Part shown: piece by piece, positions 1 through 9,747 of the stretch | Layout: every line of letters starts with the position of its first letter | Position numbering within the stretch: position 1 is the stretch's first letter | DNA from: Pandoraea anhela | GTDB lineage: Bacteria > Pseudomonadota > Gammaproteobacteria > Burkholderiales > Burkholderiaceae | Direction: 5' to 3' | Length of the DNA: 64,000 nt | NCBI RefSeq assembly: GCF_902459655.1 | Contig: NZ_CABPSB010000003.1 | Location: 1 to 64,000, forward strand | Made by a program: the position numbers and the translations under genes | Notes under the pieces: generated by a model | Database searches by the model: none | Told to the model about the DNA's origin: nothing | What the model saw: the letters and a program-made list of their open reading frames with translations, nothing else

Positions 1-30
1 CCCGTGTGAAAGTAGGTAATCGTCAGGCTC
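1..30 (+). rRNA. rrf: 5S rRNA, 3' end only
   Basis: The first ~29 bases match the 3' terminal part of a betaproteobacterial 5S rRNA: the GTGAAAGTAGG helix strand, then the 3' end CGTCAGGCT. They are followed at once by a strong hairpin terminator. The 16S-23S part of the operon lies upstream of the window. Confidence 0.9.
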
Positions 31-35
31 CCCTT

Positions 36-75
36 AAAAACCCCTTGTAGCCTTAGCTGCAAGGGGTTTTTGCTT
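36..75 (+). terminator. Rho-independent terminator of the rRNA operon
   Basis: A perfect inverted repeat, AAAAACCCCTTG (36-47) against CAAGGGGTTTTT (60-71), directly follows the 5S end and finishes in a T run. Confidence 0.93.
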
Positions 76-430
76 TGGGCCCGCGATTTGTATCGACGTT
101 TTGCACCCACACTTTCTACCGATGCGCCGATGCGCCGATGCGCCGATGCGCCGCTTGGCGGCAGTCGGTTGATGGTGCCGGCGGGGCGATAGCTTAATTT
201 CAATGGACGTCTCCTACTCGCCGGATGTCTCGACGGTGATCCACTTGGTTCCGGTTCGGCGCTGCTCGTGCATCAGTTTCCCGGCGTTTGCGTGACGCAC
301 GCCTGGACGATGCCGTGCCTAATATGCGGTTTTGCCTGCTCGATTGCTTAACATCGCCTCGCTCGGTGCCGGTTGTGTATCAAAGTCCTCGCAGCGTTGA
401 AGTGCTGCTGGCCTGAATGACGCGATGACT
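72..430. other. Gene-poor spacer after the rRNA operon
   Basis: No convincing coding region is visible. It holds one short tandem repeat at 121-152. The small open frames overlapping it are antisense to, or shadows of, the acetyltransferase gene that ends at 431. Confidence 0.6.
121..152. repeat. 8-bp tandem repeat, 4 copies
   Basis: Four perfect head-to-tail copies of GATGCGCC lie in the spacer behind the rRNA operon. They are not within a gene. Confidence 0.9.
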
Positions 431-934
431 TCAGCGCCTGGCGCGCACTGGCGGCTGGCTGTTCTCAGAAGCCTCACCACACAACTTCCGAAAGAAGACG
501 ACGCGCTCTGTTTCGTTGAAACCCAGTGCTCGGTGGATCGCTTGGGCATCAATGTTGGATAGTGCGGTGTCAGAGGCAAATTCTGTGCAGCCCCGCTCCA
601 TGCCCCATTGCTCGATCTGTACGCATAGCGCTCTGGCAATACCGGAGCGTCTCATGGACGCTTCCACATAAATTCCTTCGAGGAACAGGACCGGTGACGT
701 GTCGCAACCGTTGACGTAGTCGCGTCTTATCGACGCTTCTGCAAAGCCTAAGCACTCATCGGCTTGAGACATGGCGAGGAATGCCACGTATCGATCCGGT
801 TGCGATAACAAATCCCTTCCATCACGTTCGTGCTCGGAGGCACTCGCGTCGGGCCAGAGTTTCGCTCTCACGCTTCCTAGCGATGCTACAGCGCCGGCGT
901 GAACGCGCTTGATGAGAAACGGGCGTGGTGACAT
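431..934 (-). CDS. Aminoglycoside 6'-N-acetyltransferase, AAC(6') type (GNAT)
   Basis: The product is 167 residues, the usual AAC(6')-I size. Such enzymes acetylate the 6'-amino group of aminoglycosides with acetyl-CoA in the cytoplasm. The best match I recognise is the chromosomal AAC(6')-Iy/Iaa group: residues 71-90 (RDYVNGCDTSPVLFLEG core) and 119-149 (FASDTALSN, then RALGFNETERVVFFRK) are nearly collinear with it. Residues 91-111 form GNAT motif A (RRSGIA acetyl-CoA loop). It is a single gene with no integron attC site or insertion sequence beside it, so it looks like an intrinsic gene. No good ribosome site precedes the ATG at 934, but the N-terminus aligns with the family from about residue 8. 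Function is by family; the substrate spectrum is unknown. Confidence 0.85.
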   Translation of the reverse strand: MSPRPFLIKRVHAGAVASLGSVRAKLWPDASASEHERDGRDLLSQPDRYVAFLAMSQADECLGFAEASIRRDYVNGCDTSPVLFLEGIYVEASMRRSGIARALCVQIEQWGMERGCTEFASDTALSNIDAQAIHRALGFNETERVVFFRKLCGEASENSQPPVRARR

Positions 935-1102
935 TCTGGGCGTTCGCTTGAGAGGGACGTTCCACCAGCCTACACGGTTTTCCCTGCGGCTTCAGGAATC
1001 GACTACTGCACCCGATGAGTCGGCAACGGGCCAGTAAATTCTCGTTGCCCAACCCCGCAATTCGATAAGCGAAAATTGGATCGGCTTAAGTTTGACATGC
1101 GT

Positions 1103-1143
1103 AAAAAAACGCGCTGCCCACTAGGACAGTGGGACAGCGCGTT
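1103..1143 (-). terminator. Terminator of the ten-gene minus-strand operon
   Basis: AACGCGCTG (1108-1116) pairs with CAGCGCGTT (1135-1143), and CCCACT pairs with AGTGGG inside it, with one bulged A at 1134. On the minus strand the stem is followed by seven Ts (A run at 1103-1109). It sits 54 bp past the last operon gene. Confidence 0.9.
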
Positions 1144-1196
1144 CATGACGTTGCCGACGATGCCGAGACGCCAAGGCGCCTCGTCTTCGTCCGGCG

Positions 1197-1796
1197 TCAG
1201 GCGGTTGCAGCGGAGTCCGGGAATACCGGTTCGCCCAGGTTGAGCATCAGTCGGTTGGCCCACGCGAAGATGGCGATCGAGTGGATCAGGTCCAGAATCT
1301 CGGCGTCCGTCAGGCCTACGTCACGCAATGCCTGCAACTGCTCGGGACGGATGTCGCCAGGCGTCTGCGTCAGTGCAATCGAGAACTGGGCAATGGCCTT
1401 TTCACGGTCGGTCGTGCCGGCGGTGTGCGGGTCCTCGAAAACCTCGCGAATCACGTCGTTACGCTTCGCCAACTGCTCGAATCGCTGCGCATGCACCGAC
1501 GCGCAGTACACACACCCATTGATACGCGAGACAACTGTCGTCGACAGCTCACGCTCGGCTCGCGGCATGCCGCCCGGCGCATACATGATCGCGTTGAACG
1601 CCGCAGAGCGTTGACGGAGAATTTCCGGCTGATGCACCAGAAAGAGGTAGTAATCCGACGTCTTCGCCTTCGGATGACTTTCCTCCAGCACGGCTACCTG
1701 CTCCGGTGTCGCCTTGTCGAGTGCGACCACATCGAGCCAGGCGTCCCAGTCGAGCGACTCGTTAGTAAATCCATGCGAACGGATGATCTCGCTCAT
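1197..1796 (-). CDS. Alkylhydroperoxidase-domain (AhpD-fold) protein, Avi_7169-like
   Basis: The 199-residue protein carries the carboxymuconolactone decarboxylase/AhpD fold. Its redox CxxC and following histidine are visible in NGCVYCASVHAQR, as in AhpD peroxidases. The architecture (YYLFLVHQPEILRQRSAAF region, then the CxxC helix) fits the peroxidase-related subfamily that I recall as the Avi_7169 group (TIGR04030). It is the last gene of the minus-strand operon and its start overlaps the stop of its partner in an ATGA (1793-1796). It probably removes a peroxide or acts as a thiol-dependent reductase in catabolism of the imported substrate. The reaction is not established. Confidence 0.8.
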   Translation of the reverse strand: MSEIIRSHGFTNESLDWDAWLDVVALDKATPEQVAVLEESHPKAKTSDYYLFLVHQPEILRQRSAAFNAIMYAPGGMPRAERELSTTVVSRINGCVYCASVHAQRFEQLAKRNDVIREVFEDPHTAGTTDREKAIAQFSIALTQTPGDIRPEQLQALRDVGLTDAEILDLIHSIAIFAWANRLMLNLGEPVFPDSAATA

Positions 1797-2325
1797 GCTG
1801 CCGTCTCCTGTCGTGCCAGTTGATCAAGCGCTTGCAATCCCGCAACCAGACGCGTCTGGTACGACAGGAACGCAATCAGTTGTGCCAGTGCAACGACGGC
1901 AGGCGTCGTCAGTCCCGCCGCAGGCAACCGATGCAACGCTTCCTTATCCCCGGCAACAGGGTTCTCGATCAGCGTCTTCGTAAACACCAGCATCGCGCGC
2001 AGACGCTCATCCGTCACCTCCTGCGGCGAACCCGATTCGACAGCCTTCAGTTGCCCGGCATCCACATCGTAGTTATCCAGCGCCGCCCGATAGTGCGCAG
2101 CAAGCGATGCCGAGGGCGTCAGGCGACTGGCGTACAGCGCGACGAGCAAACGCTCGACGAGCGAAATGCCTTCGAGCTTCGGGTCGAACAGTCCTTCATA
2201 GCTACCCTGCGTCGCCACGGCGACCTTGTCGCGTGCGTGACGCAACGTATGCGTAGCCGATCCCGGCGTCAGACCGGCGACGCGGTCGACGAGATCGTTA
2301 GCAATGTCGTATTCAGTACTGACGG

Positions 2326-2329
<4 letters not shown>
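1793..2329 (-). CDS. CMD-domain protein without cysteines, Avi_7170-like
   Basis: 178 residues from the ATG at 2329, chosen because it overlaps the upstream stop as ATGA (2326-2329); the longer open frame upstream is antisense noise in the hydrolase gene. It has the all-helical pattern of carboxymuconolactone decarboxylase/AhpD proteins but contains no cysteine at all, so it cannot use the AhpD disulfide mechanism. It pairs with the cysteine-bearing gene at 1197-1796. I recall this pairing from the families CMD_Avi_7170 and perox_Avi_7169 (TIGR04029/TIGR04030), which occur beside peptide-type ABC transporters. A structural or heteromeric partner role is inference. Confidence 0.75.
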
Positions 2330-4011
<1,682 letters not shown>

Positions 4012-4026
4012 GGCGCGGCGACCGGT

Positions 4027-5604
4027 TTACTTCGCTGCCTGGGTCACTTGCATCGCAACGGTGCGATCGCTCGTGAACGGCGTGACCTTCAGCCCCTTAC
4101 GCGCCGCCCAGATGTTCTGGTAGTGATACAGCGGAATCGTGCCGACGTCGTCCGTCTCCACCTTCACCGATTGACGCAGTATCGCTTCACGCTTGCCCTC
4201 GTCGAACTCGGCCGTCGACGCATCGAGCGCCTTGTCGATGGCCGGGTTGCTGTAATGACCCCAGTTCGATGCACCAAGCCCCTTCTTTGCGTCGACCGTC
4301 GCCAGCACGTTCACGAGCGCATAGCTCGCCTCGCCCGTGCCGTTACCCCATGCCAGCATCGTCATGGCGTACTCGTTCTTGTTGGCGCGGCCCGAATACA
4401 CCGCCCAAGGCACCACTTCCACTTGCGTCTTCACGCCGATACGCGTCCAGAACTGCGCCACCGCCTGGGCCGTTTCCGGGCCTTGCGGGTAGCGGTCGTT
4501 CGGCACGTGCATCGTGAGCTTGAAACCCTCGGGGAAACCGGCCTCGGCCAGCAGCTTCTTGGCCTGTGCCGCATCGAACGGAATGTCCTTCACGTCGGGG
4601 TTGTAGCCGAACGTATCCTTCGGCATCCACTGGTTGGCCACGCTGGCCGTGCCCTGCATGATGCGCGAGACGATCGCTTCGCGGTTGATGGCGAGCGACA
4701 GCGCGCGACGCACACGCACGTCGAGCAAGGGGTTCTTCGCGAGCGGCTTGCCGGCATTGTCCGTAATGTACTGATTCGTGCCTTCGCGGAACGTCGGCTG
4801 AAGCAGCATCACGCGCAGACCCGGATACGGATAGACCGTCACGTTCGGCGCCTTCTTCAGACGCGGAATGTCCGACGCCGAGACCTTGTCGATCACGTCG
4901 ACGTCGCCCGCGAGCAGGGCGGCGGTGCGCGCCGCGCCGTTGTTGATGTAGCGATAGTCGACCTTTTCCCACTCCGACTTGCCGCCCCAGTAGTTGTCGT
5001 TACGCACCATCTCCACGCGGTCGCCCGGCGTGTACGAGACGTACTTGAACGGACCGGTGCCCACCATCGCACGCCCGGCGTTGTAGTCGTCCGTGTTCGA
5101 CTTTTCACCGACGTGCTTGCTCACGATATGCACCGACGCGAGGTTCAGCGGCAGGTCCGGGTTCGGGATCTTCGTTTTCACGACGAGCGTGAGCGGGTCC
5201 GGCGCGCTCATCGTATCGATGGTGCGCAGGTAGCCGGCGAACGTCGCCACGCTGCCCGGCACGTTACGCGCGCGCTGGTACGAGTAGATGACGTCGGCCG
5301 CCGTGAACGCCTGACCGTCGTGCCACTTCACGTTCGGGCGCAGTTTGAATTCCCAGGTCTTCGCGTCGAGCGCCTTCCACGACACGGCAAGGCCCGGCTG
5401 GAGCTTGTTCCACTTGTTCTCGACGAGCAGATCCCAGAAGTGCAGATCGACCGAGCGGTCGCCCGCGTGGTTGTTCAGTTGCGGGTCGAGCGACGACAGC
5501 GGGTCGGCAAATGCGATACGGAGCGTCTGGCCGGACTGGGCAGATGCGGCTGCGCTCGTCACGAGCAGGGCAGCCGCCAGAGAGGACAACAAGAAGCGTT
5601 TCAT
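4027..5604 (-). CDS. ABC transporter substrate-binding protein, peptide/opine/nickel family (SBP_bac_5)
   Basis: 525 residues from the ATG at 5604, which has AGGA about 10 bases upstream. The longer frame to 5700 adds an unsupported Arg-rich extension. The N-terminus is a signal peptide (MKRF, hydrophobic AAALLVTSAAASA, cleavage near AQS). The mature part has the family pattern: TLRIAFADPLSSLDPQ, a WEFKLRPNVKWHDG stretch and an R-A-L-S-LAINR helix in the C-terminal half. It should capture the substrate in the periplasm and hand it to the permease pair encoded upstream. It lies 117 bp behind the second ATPase gene, the only sizeable gap in the operon, and 15 bp before the hydrolase. The ligand cannot be read from sequence. 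Confidence 0.9.
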   Translation of the reverse strand: MKRFLLSSLAAALLVTSAAASAQSGQTLRIAFADPLSSLDPQLNNHAGDRSVDLHFWDLLVENKWNKLQPGLAVSWKALDAKTWEFKLRPNVKWHDGQAFTAADVIYSYQRARNVPGSVATFAGYLRTIDTMSAPDPLTLVVKTKIPNPDLPLNLASVHIVSKHVGEKSNTDDYNAGRAMVGTGPFKYVSYTPGDRVEMVRNDNYWGGKSEWEKVDYRYINNGAARTAALLAGDVDVIDKVSASDIPRLKKAPNVTVYPYPGLRVMLLQPTFREGTNQYITDNAGKPLAKNPLLDVRVRRALSLAINREAIVSRIMQGTASVANQWMPKDTFGYNPDVKDIPFDAAQAKKLLAEAGFPEGFKLTMHVPNDRYPQGPETAQAVAQFWTRIGVKTQVEVVPWAVYSGRANKNEYAMTMLAWGNGTGEASYALVNVLATVDAKKGLGASNWGHYSNPAIDKALDASTAEFDEGKREAILRQSVKVETDDVGTIPLYHYQNIWAARKGLKVTPFTSDRTVAMQVTQAAK

Positions 5605-5721
5605 TATCAATCGATCCTGGTCGTGGGTGATTCGGTTGGAAAGCCGGGCCGGTCGCGCAATCGGGCGATCGGGCGCTCGGGTCGGCGGAAATTCAGGCAA
5701 ACAGGTCAGGTGTCGCGTCGG

Positions 5722-6819
5722 TCACACGTCGTTCAGATGACAGGCGCTGACGTGGTTGATCGCCACGCCGCGCAGCGTCGGCACTTCCGTGCGGCACCGC
5801 GGCATGGCGTGCGGACATCGCGGATGGAAGTGACAGCCGCCGGGCGGCGCGATCGGACTCGGGATTTCGCCGCGAATCGCGGAGAACGTCTTGTGACGCA
5901 CGTCGATACGCGGAATTTCGGCCAGCAGCGCCTGCGTGTACGGATGGTTCGGGCGACGGAAGACTTCCTCGACCGGCGCGCTCTCGACGATGCGCCCCAG
6001 ATACATGATCACCACGCGATCGGACAGATGCTCGACCACGCCGAGGTCATGGCTGATGAAGACATACGTCAGCCGCAGTTGCTCGCGCAGATCCATGAAC
6101 AGATTCAGAATCTGCGCCTGAATCGAGACGTCGAGCGCGGCGACGGCTTCGTCGCACACCAGCAGATCCGGATTGACGGCGAGCGCACGGGCGATGCCGA
6201 TGCGCTGGCGCTGTCCGCCGCTGAACTGGTGCGGGTAACGATGACGCAACGCCGGGTCGAGTCCCGCGCGCTGCAATTGCGCGCTCACGTAATCGTCGAA
6301 TCCGGCGCGATCCGTGAGCCCATGCACGAGTGCGCCCTCACCCACGATGCGATCGATGCGCAGTCGCGGGTTCAGGCTTGCATACGGGTCCTGAAAGATC
6401 ATCTGAATCTTCAGACGCGCGTCGCGCTGTTCGTCCGGGCTCAGCGACTGCGCCGGGCGTCCGTGAATCTGTACCTCGCCCGACGACGGCTTGAGCAACC
6501 CCGCAAGCATGCGTCCGAGCGTGGACTTGCCGCATCCCGACTCGCCCACGAGACCGACGACTTCGCCCGGCTTGACGATGAGGTCGACGTTATCGACCGC
6601 CCGTACGACGGCGGGCGGGCGCACGAGACCGGCGCGCTCGAGCAGGCGTGCGGCCGGACCGGCACGACGCTCGCCGAAACGCTTGCTCACGCCGCGCAGC
6701 GACACGATGGGCGCCGGCAGCGTAGCGCTCGGGCTGTTCGACTTGCCGTAACCGGCAGTCGCCGGACCGCCCGCGTTGGCGGGGCTGGCCGACTGGCCTT
6801 GCGGCTGCGGCGTGTTCAT
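5722..6819 (-). CDS. Oligopeptide-type ABC transporter ATP-binding protein (DppF/OppF-like)
   Basis: 365 residues from the ATG at 6819, which has a good AAGGAGAT site and overlaps the upstream stop in ATGA. Visible motifs are Walker A GESGCGKST, the Q-loop IFQDPYASLNPR, the signature FSGGQRQR, Walker B LLVCDEAVAALD and the H-loop FISHD. The C-terminal oligopeptide-transporter extension carries the clustered cysteines CHFHPRCPHAMPRC. An ~50-residue Pro/Ser/Ala-rich N-terminal leader and a short insertion after FGERR are additions to the core. The DEAVAALD form (V where T-S is usual) is common in this subfamily. It energises import with the DppD-like subunit. Confidence 0.92.
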   Translation of the reverse strand: MNTPQPQGQSASPANAGGPATAGYGKSNSPSATLPAPIVSLRGVSKRFGERRAGPAARLLERAGLVRPPAVVRAVDNVDLIVKPGEVVGLVGESGCGKSTLGRMLAGLLKPSSGEVQIHGRPAQSLSPDEQRDARLKIQMIFQDPYASLNPRLRIDRIVGEGALVHGLTDRAGFDDYVSAQLQRAGLDPALRHRYPHQFSGGQRQRIGIARALAVNPDLLVCDEAVAALDVSIQAQILNLFMDLREQLRLTYVFISHDLGVVEHLSDRVVIMYLGRIVESAPVEEVFRRPNHPYTQALLAEIPRIDVRHKTFSAIRGEIPSPIAPPGGCHFHPRCPHAMPRCRTEVPTLRGVAINHVSACHLNDV

Positions 6820-7832
6820 ACCATCTCCTTTTGCAGCGCCGCGCCCGGGTGGAAGCAACGCACGAGGCGACCGGGCGACGTCTGCGTCATCTCGGGACGC
6901 TCGCCGCACACCGCCGTCGCATAAGCGCAGCGCGACGCGAAGGCGCAACCGGCGGGCATGTTCAGCAGGTTCGGCGTCATGCCGGGAATCTGGCGCAGAC
7001 GCTGCCCGCGCTTGTTCAGGCTCGGCAGGCTGCCGATGAGTCCTGCGGTGTAGGGGTGTTGCGGCGCATCGAGCACGGCGTCGACCGCACCTTGCTCGAC
7101 GATGCGCCCGGCATACATCACGGCCAGCGTGTCGGCCAGTCCGGCCACCACCGACAGGTCGTGCGTGATCCAGATGAGCGCGGTGCCGTGCTGGCGCGCG
7201 AGCTTCTGCACTTCCGAGAGGATCTGCGCCTGAATCGTGACGTCGAGCGCCGTGGTCGGTTCGTCCGCAATGATCAGGTCCGGGCGATGCAGCATGGCGA
7301 TGGCGATCGCCACGCGCTGGCGCATGCCGCCCGAGAGCTGATGCGGATAAGCGCGCAGGCGCTCCTCCGGACTCGGGATGCCCATCATGCCGAGCGTGTC
7401 GCGCGCGAGGTCACGCGCCTGCGACTTCGACACTTTCTGATGCGCGCGCACGGCCTCGATCATCTGAGCATCGACGCGCAGCACGGGGTTGAGCGTCATC
7501 ATCGGATCCTGAAAGATCATCGCGATGCGATTGCCTTGCAGGCGACGCAGCTCACCCGGCGACATCTTCGTCAGATCGCGCCCCTGGAACAGGACTTCGC
7601 CACCGACGATGCGGCCCGGCGCATCGACCAGCCCCATGATCGAGAAGCCGGTGACCGACTTGCCCGAACCGGACTCGCCAACGAGCCCCATGATGTGACC
7701 CGGCGGCAGCGAGAACGAGACGTCGTCCACGGCGGGCAGGGTGCCGGCGCGCGTGACGAATTGTGTGCGCAGATTGCGTACTTCCAGCGTGAGCGCGGAC
7801 GTTGAGGAGGGAGATGACACGGCGCCGCTCAT
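6816..7832 (-). CDS. Oligopeptide-type ABC transporter ATP-binding protein (DppD/OppD-like)
   Basis: 338 residues. The ATG at 7832 overlaps the permease stop as ATGA, and the longer open frame to 8693 is an antisense artefact over the permease gene. Motifs: Walker [10 protein letters not shown]-loop [11 protein letters not shown], signature LSGGMRQR, Walker [13 protein letters not shown] and H-loop WITHD. The C-terminal extension has the family's cysteine cluster ([14 protein letters not shown]). It forms the ATPase heterodimer with the product of the next gene. Confidence 0.93.
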   Translation of the reverse strand: MSGAVSSPSSTSALTLEVRNLRTQFVTRAGTLPAVDDVSFSLPPGHIMGLVGESGSGKSVTGFSIMGLVDAPGRIVGGEVLFQGRDLTKMSPGELRRLQGNRIAMIFQDPMMTLNPVLRVDAQMIEAVRAHQKVSKSQARDLARDTLGMMGIPSPEERLRAYPHQLSGGMRQRVAIAIAMLHRPDLIIADEPTTALDVTIQAQILSEVQKLARQHGTALIWITHDLSVVAGLADTLAVMYAGRIVEQGAVDAVLDAPQHPYTAGLIGSLPSLNKRGQRLRQIPGMTPNLLNMPAGCAFASRCAYATAVCGERPEMTQTSPGRLVRCFHPGAALQKEMV

Positions 7833-8773
7833 TTCTGCAACCTTGGATTGAACACGTCGCGCAGGCGATCGCCCACGAGATTGATGGCGACGACGGTGAC
7901 GAGCAACGCCAGCCCGGGATAGAGGCTGATCCAGTATTCGCCGGAGAGCATCGTCTGATAGCCGTTGGCGATGAGCAGGCCGAGCGACGGCTCCGTCACC
8001 GGTACGCCGAGTCCGAGGAACGACAGCGTGGCTTCGAGCGTGATCGCGCGCGCGACCTGCAATGAGCCGACGACGATCAGCGGCGGCAGACAGTTCGGGA
8101 GAATGTGGCCCAGCACGATGCGCCAGTTCGGAATGGCCTGGCAGCGCGCGGCTTCCACGTACTCGCGTCGCGATTCCACCAGCGCCTGCCCACGTGCCGT
8201 ACGCGCGAAGTAGGCCCATTCGAGTACCACGAGCGTGAGCACCACGTTGCCGATGCCTTTGCCGACGTAAGCGAGGATCATCAGCGCGACGAGAATCGAC
8301 GGAAACGAGAGCAGCAGGTCGACCAGACGCATGATGAAGGCGTCGACACGACCGCCTGCGTAGGCGGCGGTCAGGCCGAGGATCGTGCCGAGAATGCCGG
8401 CGATGAGCGCCGAGCCGACACCCACCCCGAGGCTGATTCGCAACCCGTAGATGATGCCGGAGAGCAGGTCGCGACCCTGTCCGTCGGTGCCCAGCCAGTA
8501 GGTATAGGTGGCGGCGCCGTTGGCCGTCGCGGGCGGCAGACGCGCGTCCATCACGTCGAGCTGGCTCAGGTCGTAGGGGTTTTGCGGCGAGATCCACGGT
8601 GCGGCAAGCGCGGCGACGATCAGCACCGCCAGCACGACGAGACCGAGCACGGCACTCTTCGAGCGCAGGAACTCGCGCAGCCCTTGCTGCCACGGCGATT
8701 CACGACGCATCGGCACCGGCTCGGGCGCGAGCGCCGGTGCGGGGTTGCCGTTGGGGGAGACGTTGAGCGACAT
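7829..8773 (-). CDS. ABC transporter permease, DppC/OppC-like
   Basis: 314 residues starting at the ATG at 8773, whose last base is shared with the upstream stop (TGATG). It has a cytoplasmic N-terminus and a first membrane helix near residue 40 (SAVLGLVVLAVLIVAALAAP). The long periplasmic segment has the characteristic YWLGTDGQGRDLLSGIIYG motif, followed by the BPD transmembrane domain. The EAA loop contains EYVEAARCQAIPNWRIVLGHILPN. It pairs with the DppB-like permease to form the channel in the inner membrane. Confidence 0.93.
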   Translation of the reverse strand: MSLNVSPNGNPAPALAPEPVPMRRESPWQQGLREFLRSKSAVLGLVVLAVLIVAALAAPWISPQNPYDLSQLDVMDARLPPATANGAATYTYWLGTDGQGRDLLSGIIYGLRISLGVGVGSALIAGILGTILGLTAAYAGGRVDAFIMRLVDLLLSFPSILVALMILAYVGKGIGNVVLTLVVLEWAYFARTARGQALVESRREYVEAARCQAIPNWRIVLGHILPNCLPPLIVVGSLQVARAITLEATLSFLGLGVPVTEPSLGLLIANGYQTMLSGEYWISLYPGLALLVTVVAINLVGDRLRDVFNPRLQK

Positions 8774-9747
8774 CAGGCAGCGGCCTCCACGCGCACACGA
8801 GGATCGAGCCACTTGTAGAGCACGTCCACGATCAGGTTGATCGATACGAACAGGCACACCACCACGATCAGATACGCCACGATCACCGGGCGGTCGAGCG
8901 CGTTGATGCTGTCGAGAATGAGCTTGCCGGCGCCGGGCCACGCGAACACGCTTTCGGTCACGACGGCGAAGGCGATGGTCGATCCGAACTCGAGGCCGAT
9001 CACCGTCACCAGCGGAATGAGCGTGTTGCGCAGCACGTGCACGAGCACGACGCGCAGCGGCGACAACCCCTTGGCGCGGGCGAATTTCACGAAGTCCTGC
9101 GGCAGGACTTCGGAGACGCCGGCACGCGTGAGACGCAACACCAGCGAAATCTTGAACAGCGCCAGATTGAACGCCGGCAGGATCAGATGACGCAACCCGT
9201 CGACGGTGAGGAAAGACCATTCCACACCGAACAGACTCGCCGTCTCGCCCCGACCGCTCGCAGGCAGTACGCCGAGATGCACCGAGAAGAACATGATGAG
9301 CATCAGGCCGACCCAGAACGTCGGCAGCGAGAAGCCGACGATGCTGCCCGTCATCAGCAGTTTCGAGATCGGATTGCGCGGATACAGGCCTGCGAACAGC
9401 CCCAGCGGAATGCCGATGACCACCGCCAGCACCAGCGCGGCGAAGGCGAGTTCCAGCGTGGCGGGCAGGCGTTGCACAATCAGCTGGATGGCCGGGACGT
9501 TGTACACGAAGCTGTTGCCCAGATGGCCATGCAGCGCGCCGTCGAGGAACGAGAGGTACTGACGCCACAGCGGCTGATCGAGACCCAACTGCGCGATGAT
9601 GCGCGCACGGTCGACCTGATCGACGTCCTGACCGATGAGGATGTCGACCGGGTTGCCGATGGCGTGCAGGCCGACGAACACGATCAGCGTCATCAGCCAC
9701 ACCACGAACACCGCTTGCAGCGCGCGGCGCAGAATCCAGGCGGTCAT
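8773..9747 (-). CDS. ABC transporter permease, DppB/OppB-like
   Basis: 324 residues from the ATG at 9747, which overlaps the monooxygenase stop in ATGA. The N-terminal helix (RRALQAVFVVWLMTLIVFVG) is followed by the OppB-type periplasmic segment (ARIIAQLGLDQPLWRQY) and the BPD membrane domain. The EAA-loop equivalent is EVLPQDFVKFARAKGLSPLR. It is the first transporter gene of the operon in the order B-C-D-F-A. The open frame continuing upstream to 9834 is Arg-rich noise. Confidence 0.93.
   Translation of the reverse strand: MTAWILRRALQAVFVVWLMTLIVFVGLHAIGNPVDILIGQDVDQVDRARIIAQLGLDQPLWRQYLSFLDGALHGHLGNSFVYNVPAIQLIVQRLPATLELAFAALVLAVVIGIPLGLFAGLYPRNPISKLLMTGSIVGFSLPTFWVGLMLIMFFSVHLGVLPASGRGETASLFGVEWSFLTVDGLRHLILPAFNLALFKISLVLRLTRAGVSEVLPQDFVKFARAKGLSPLRVVLVHVLRNTLIPLVTVIGLEFGSTIAFAVVTESVFAWPGAGKLILDSINALDRPVIVAYLIVVVCLFVSINLIVDVLYKWLDPRVRVEAAA

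Noticed and set aside
4048-6924. 958-codon open frame on the plus strand across the ABC transporter genes
   Set aside because: It is antisense to clear genes (binding protein and ATPase), Arg/His-rich in the way expected of a GC-rich shadow frame, and has no domain resemblance.
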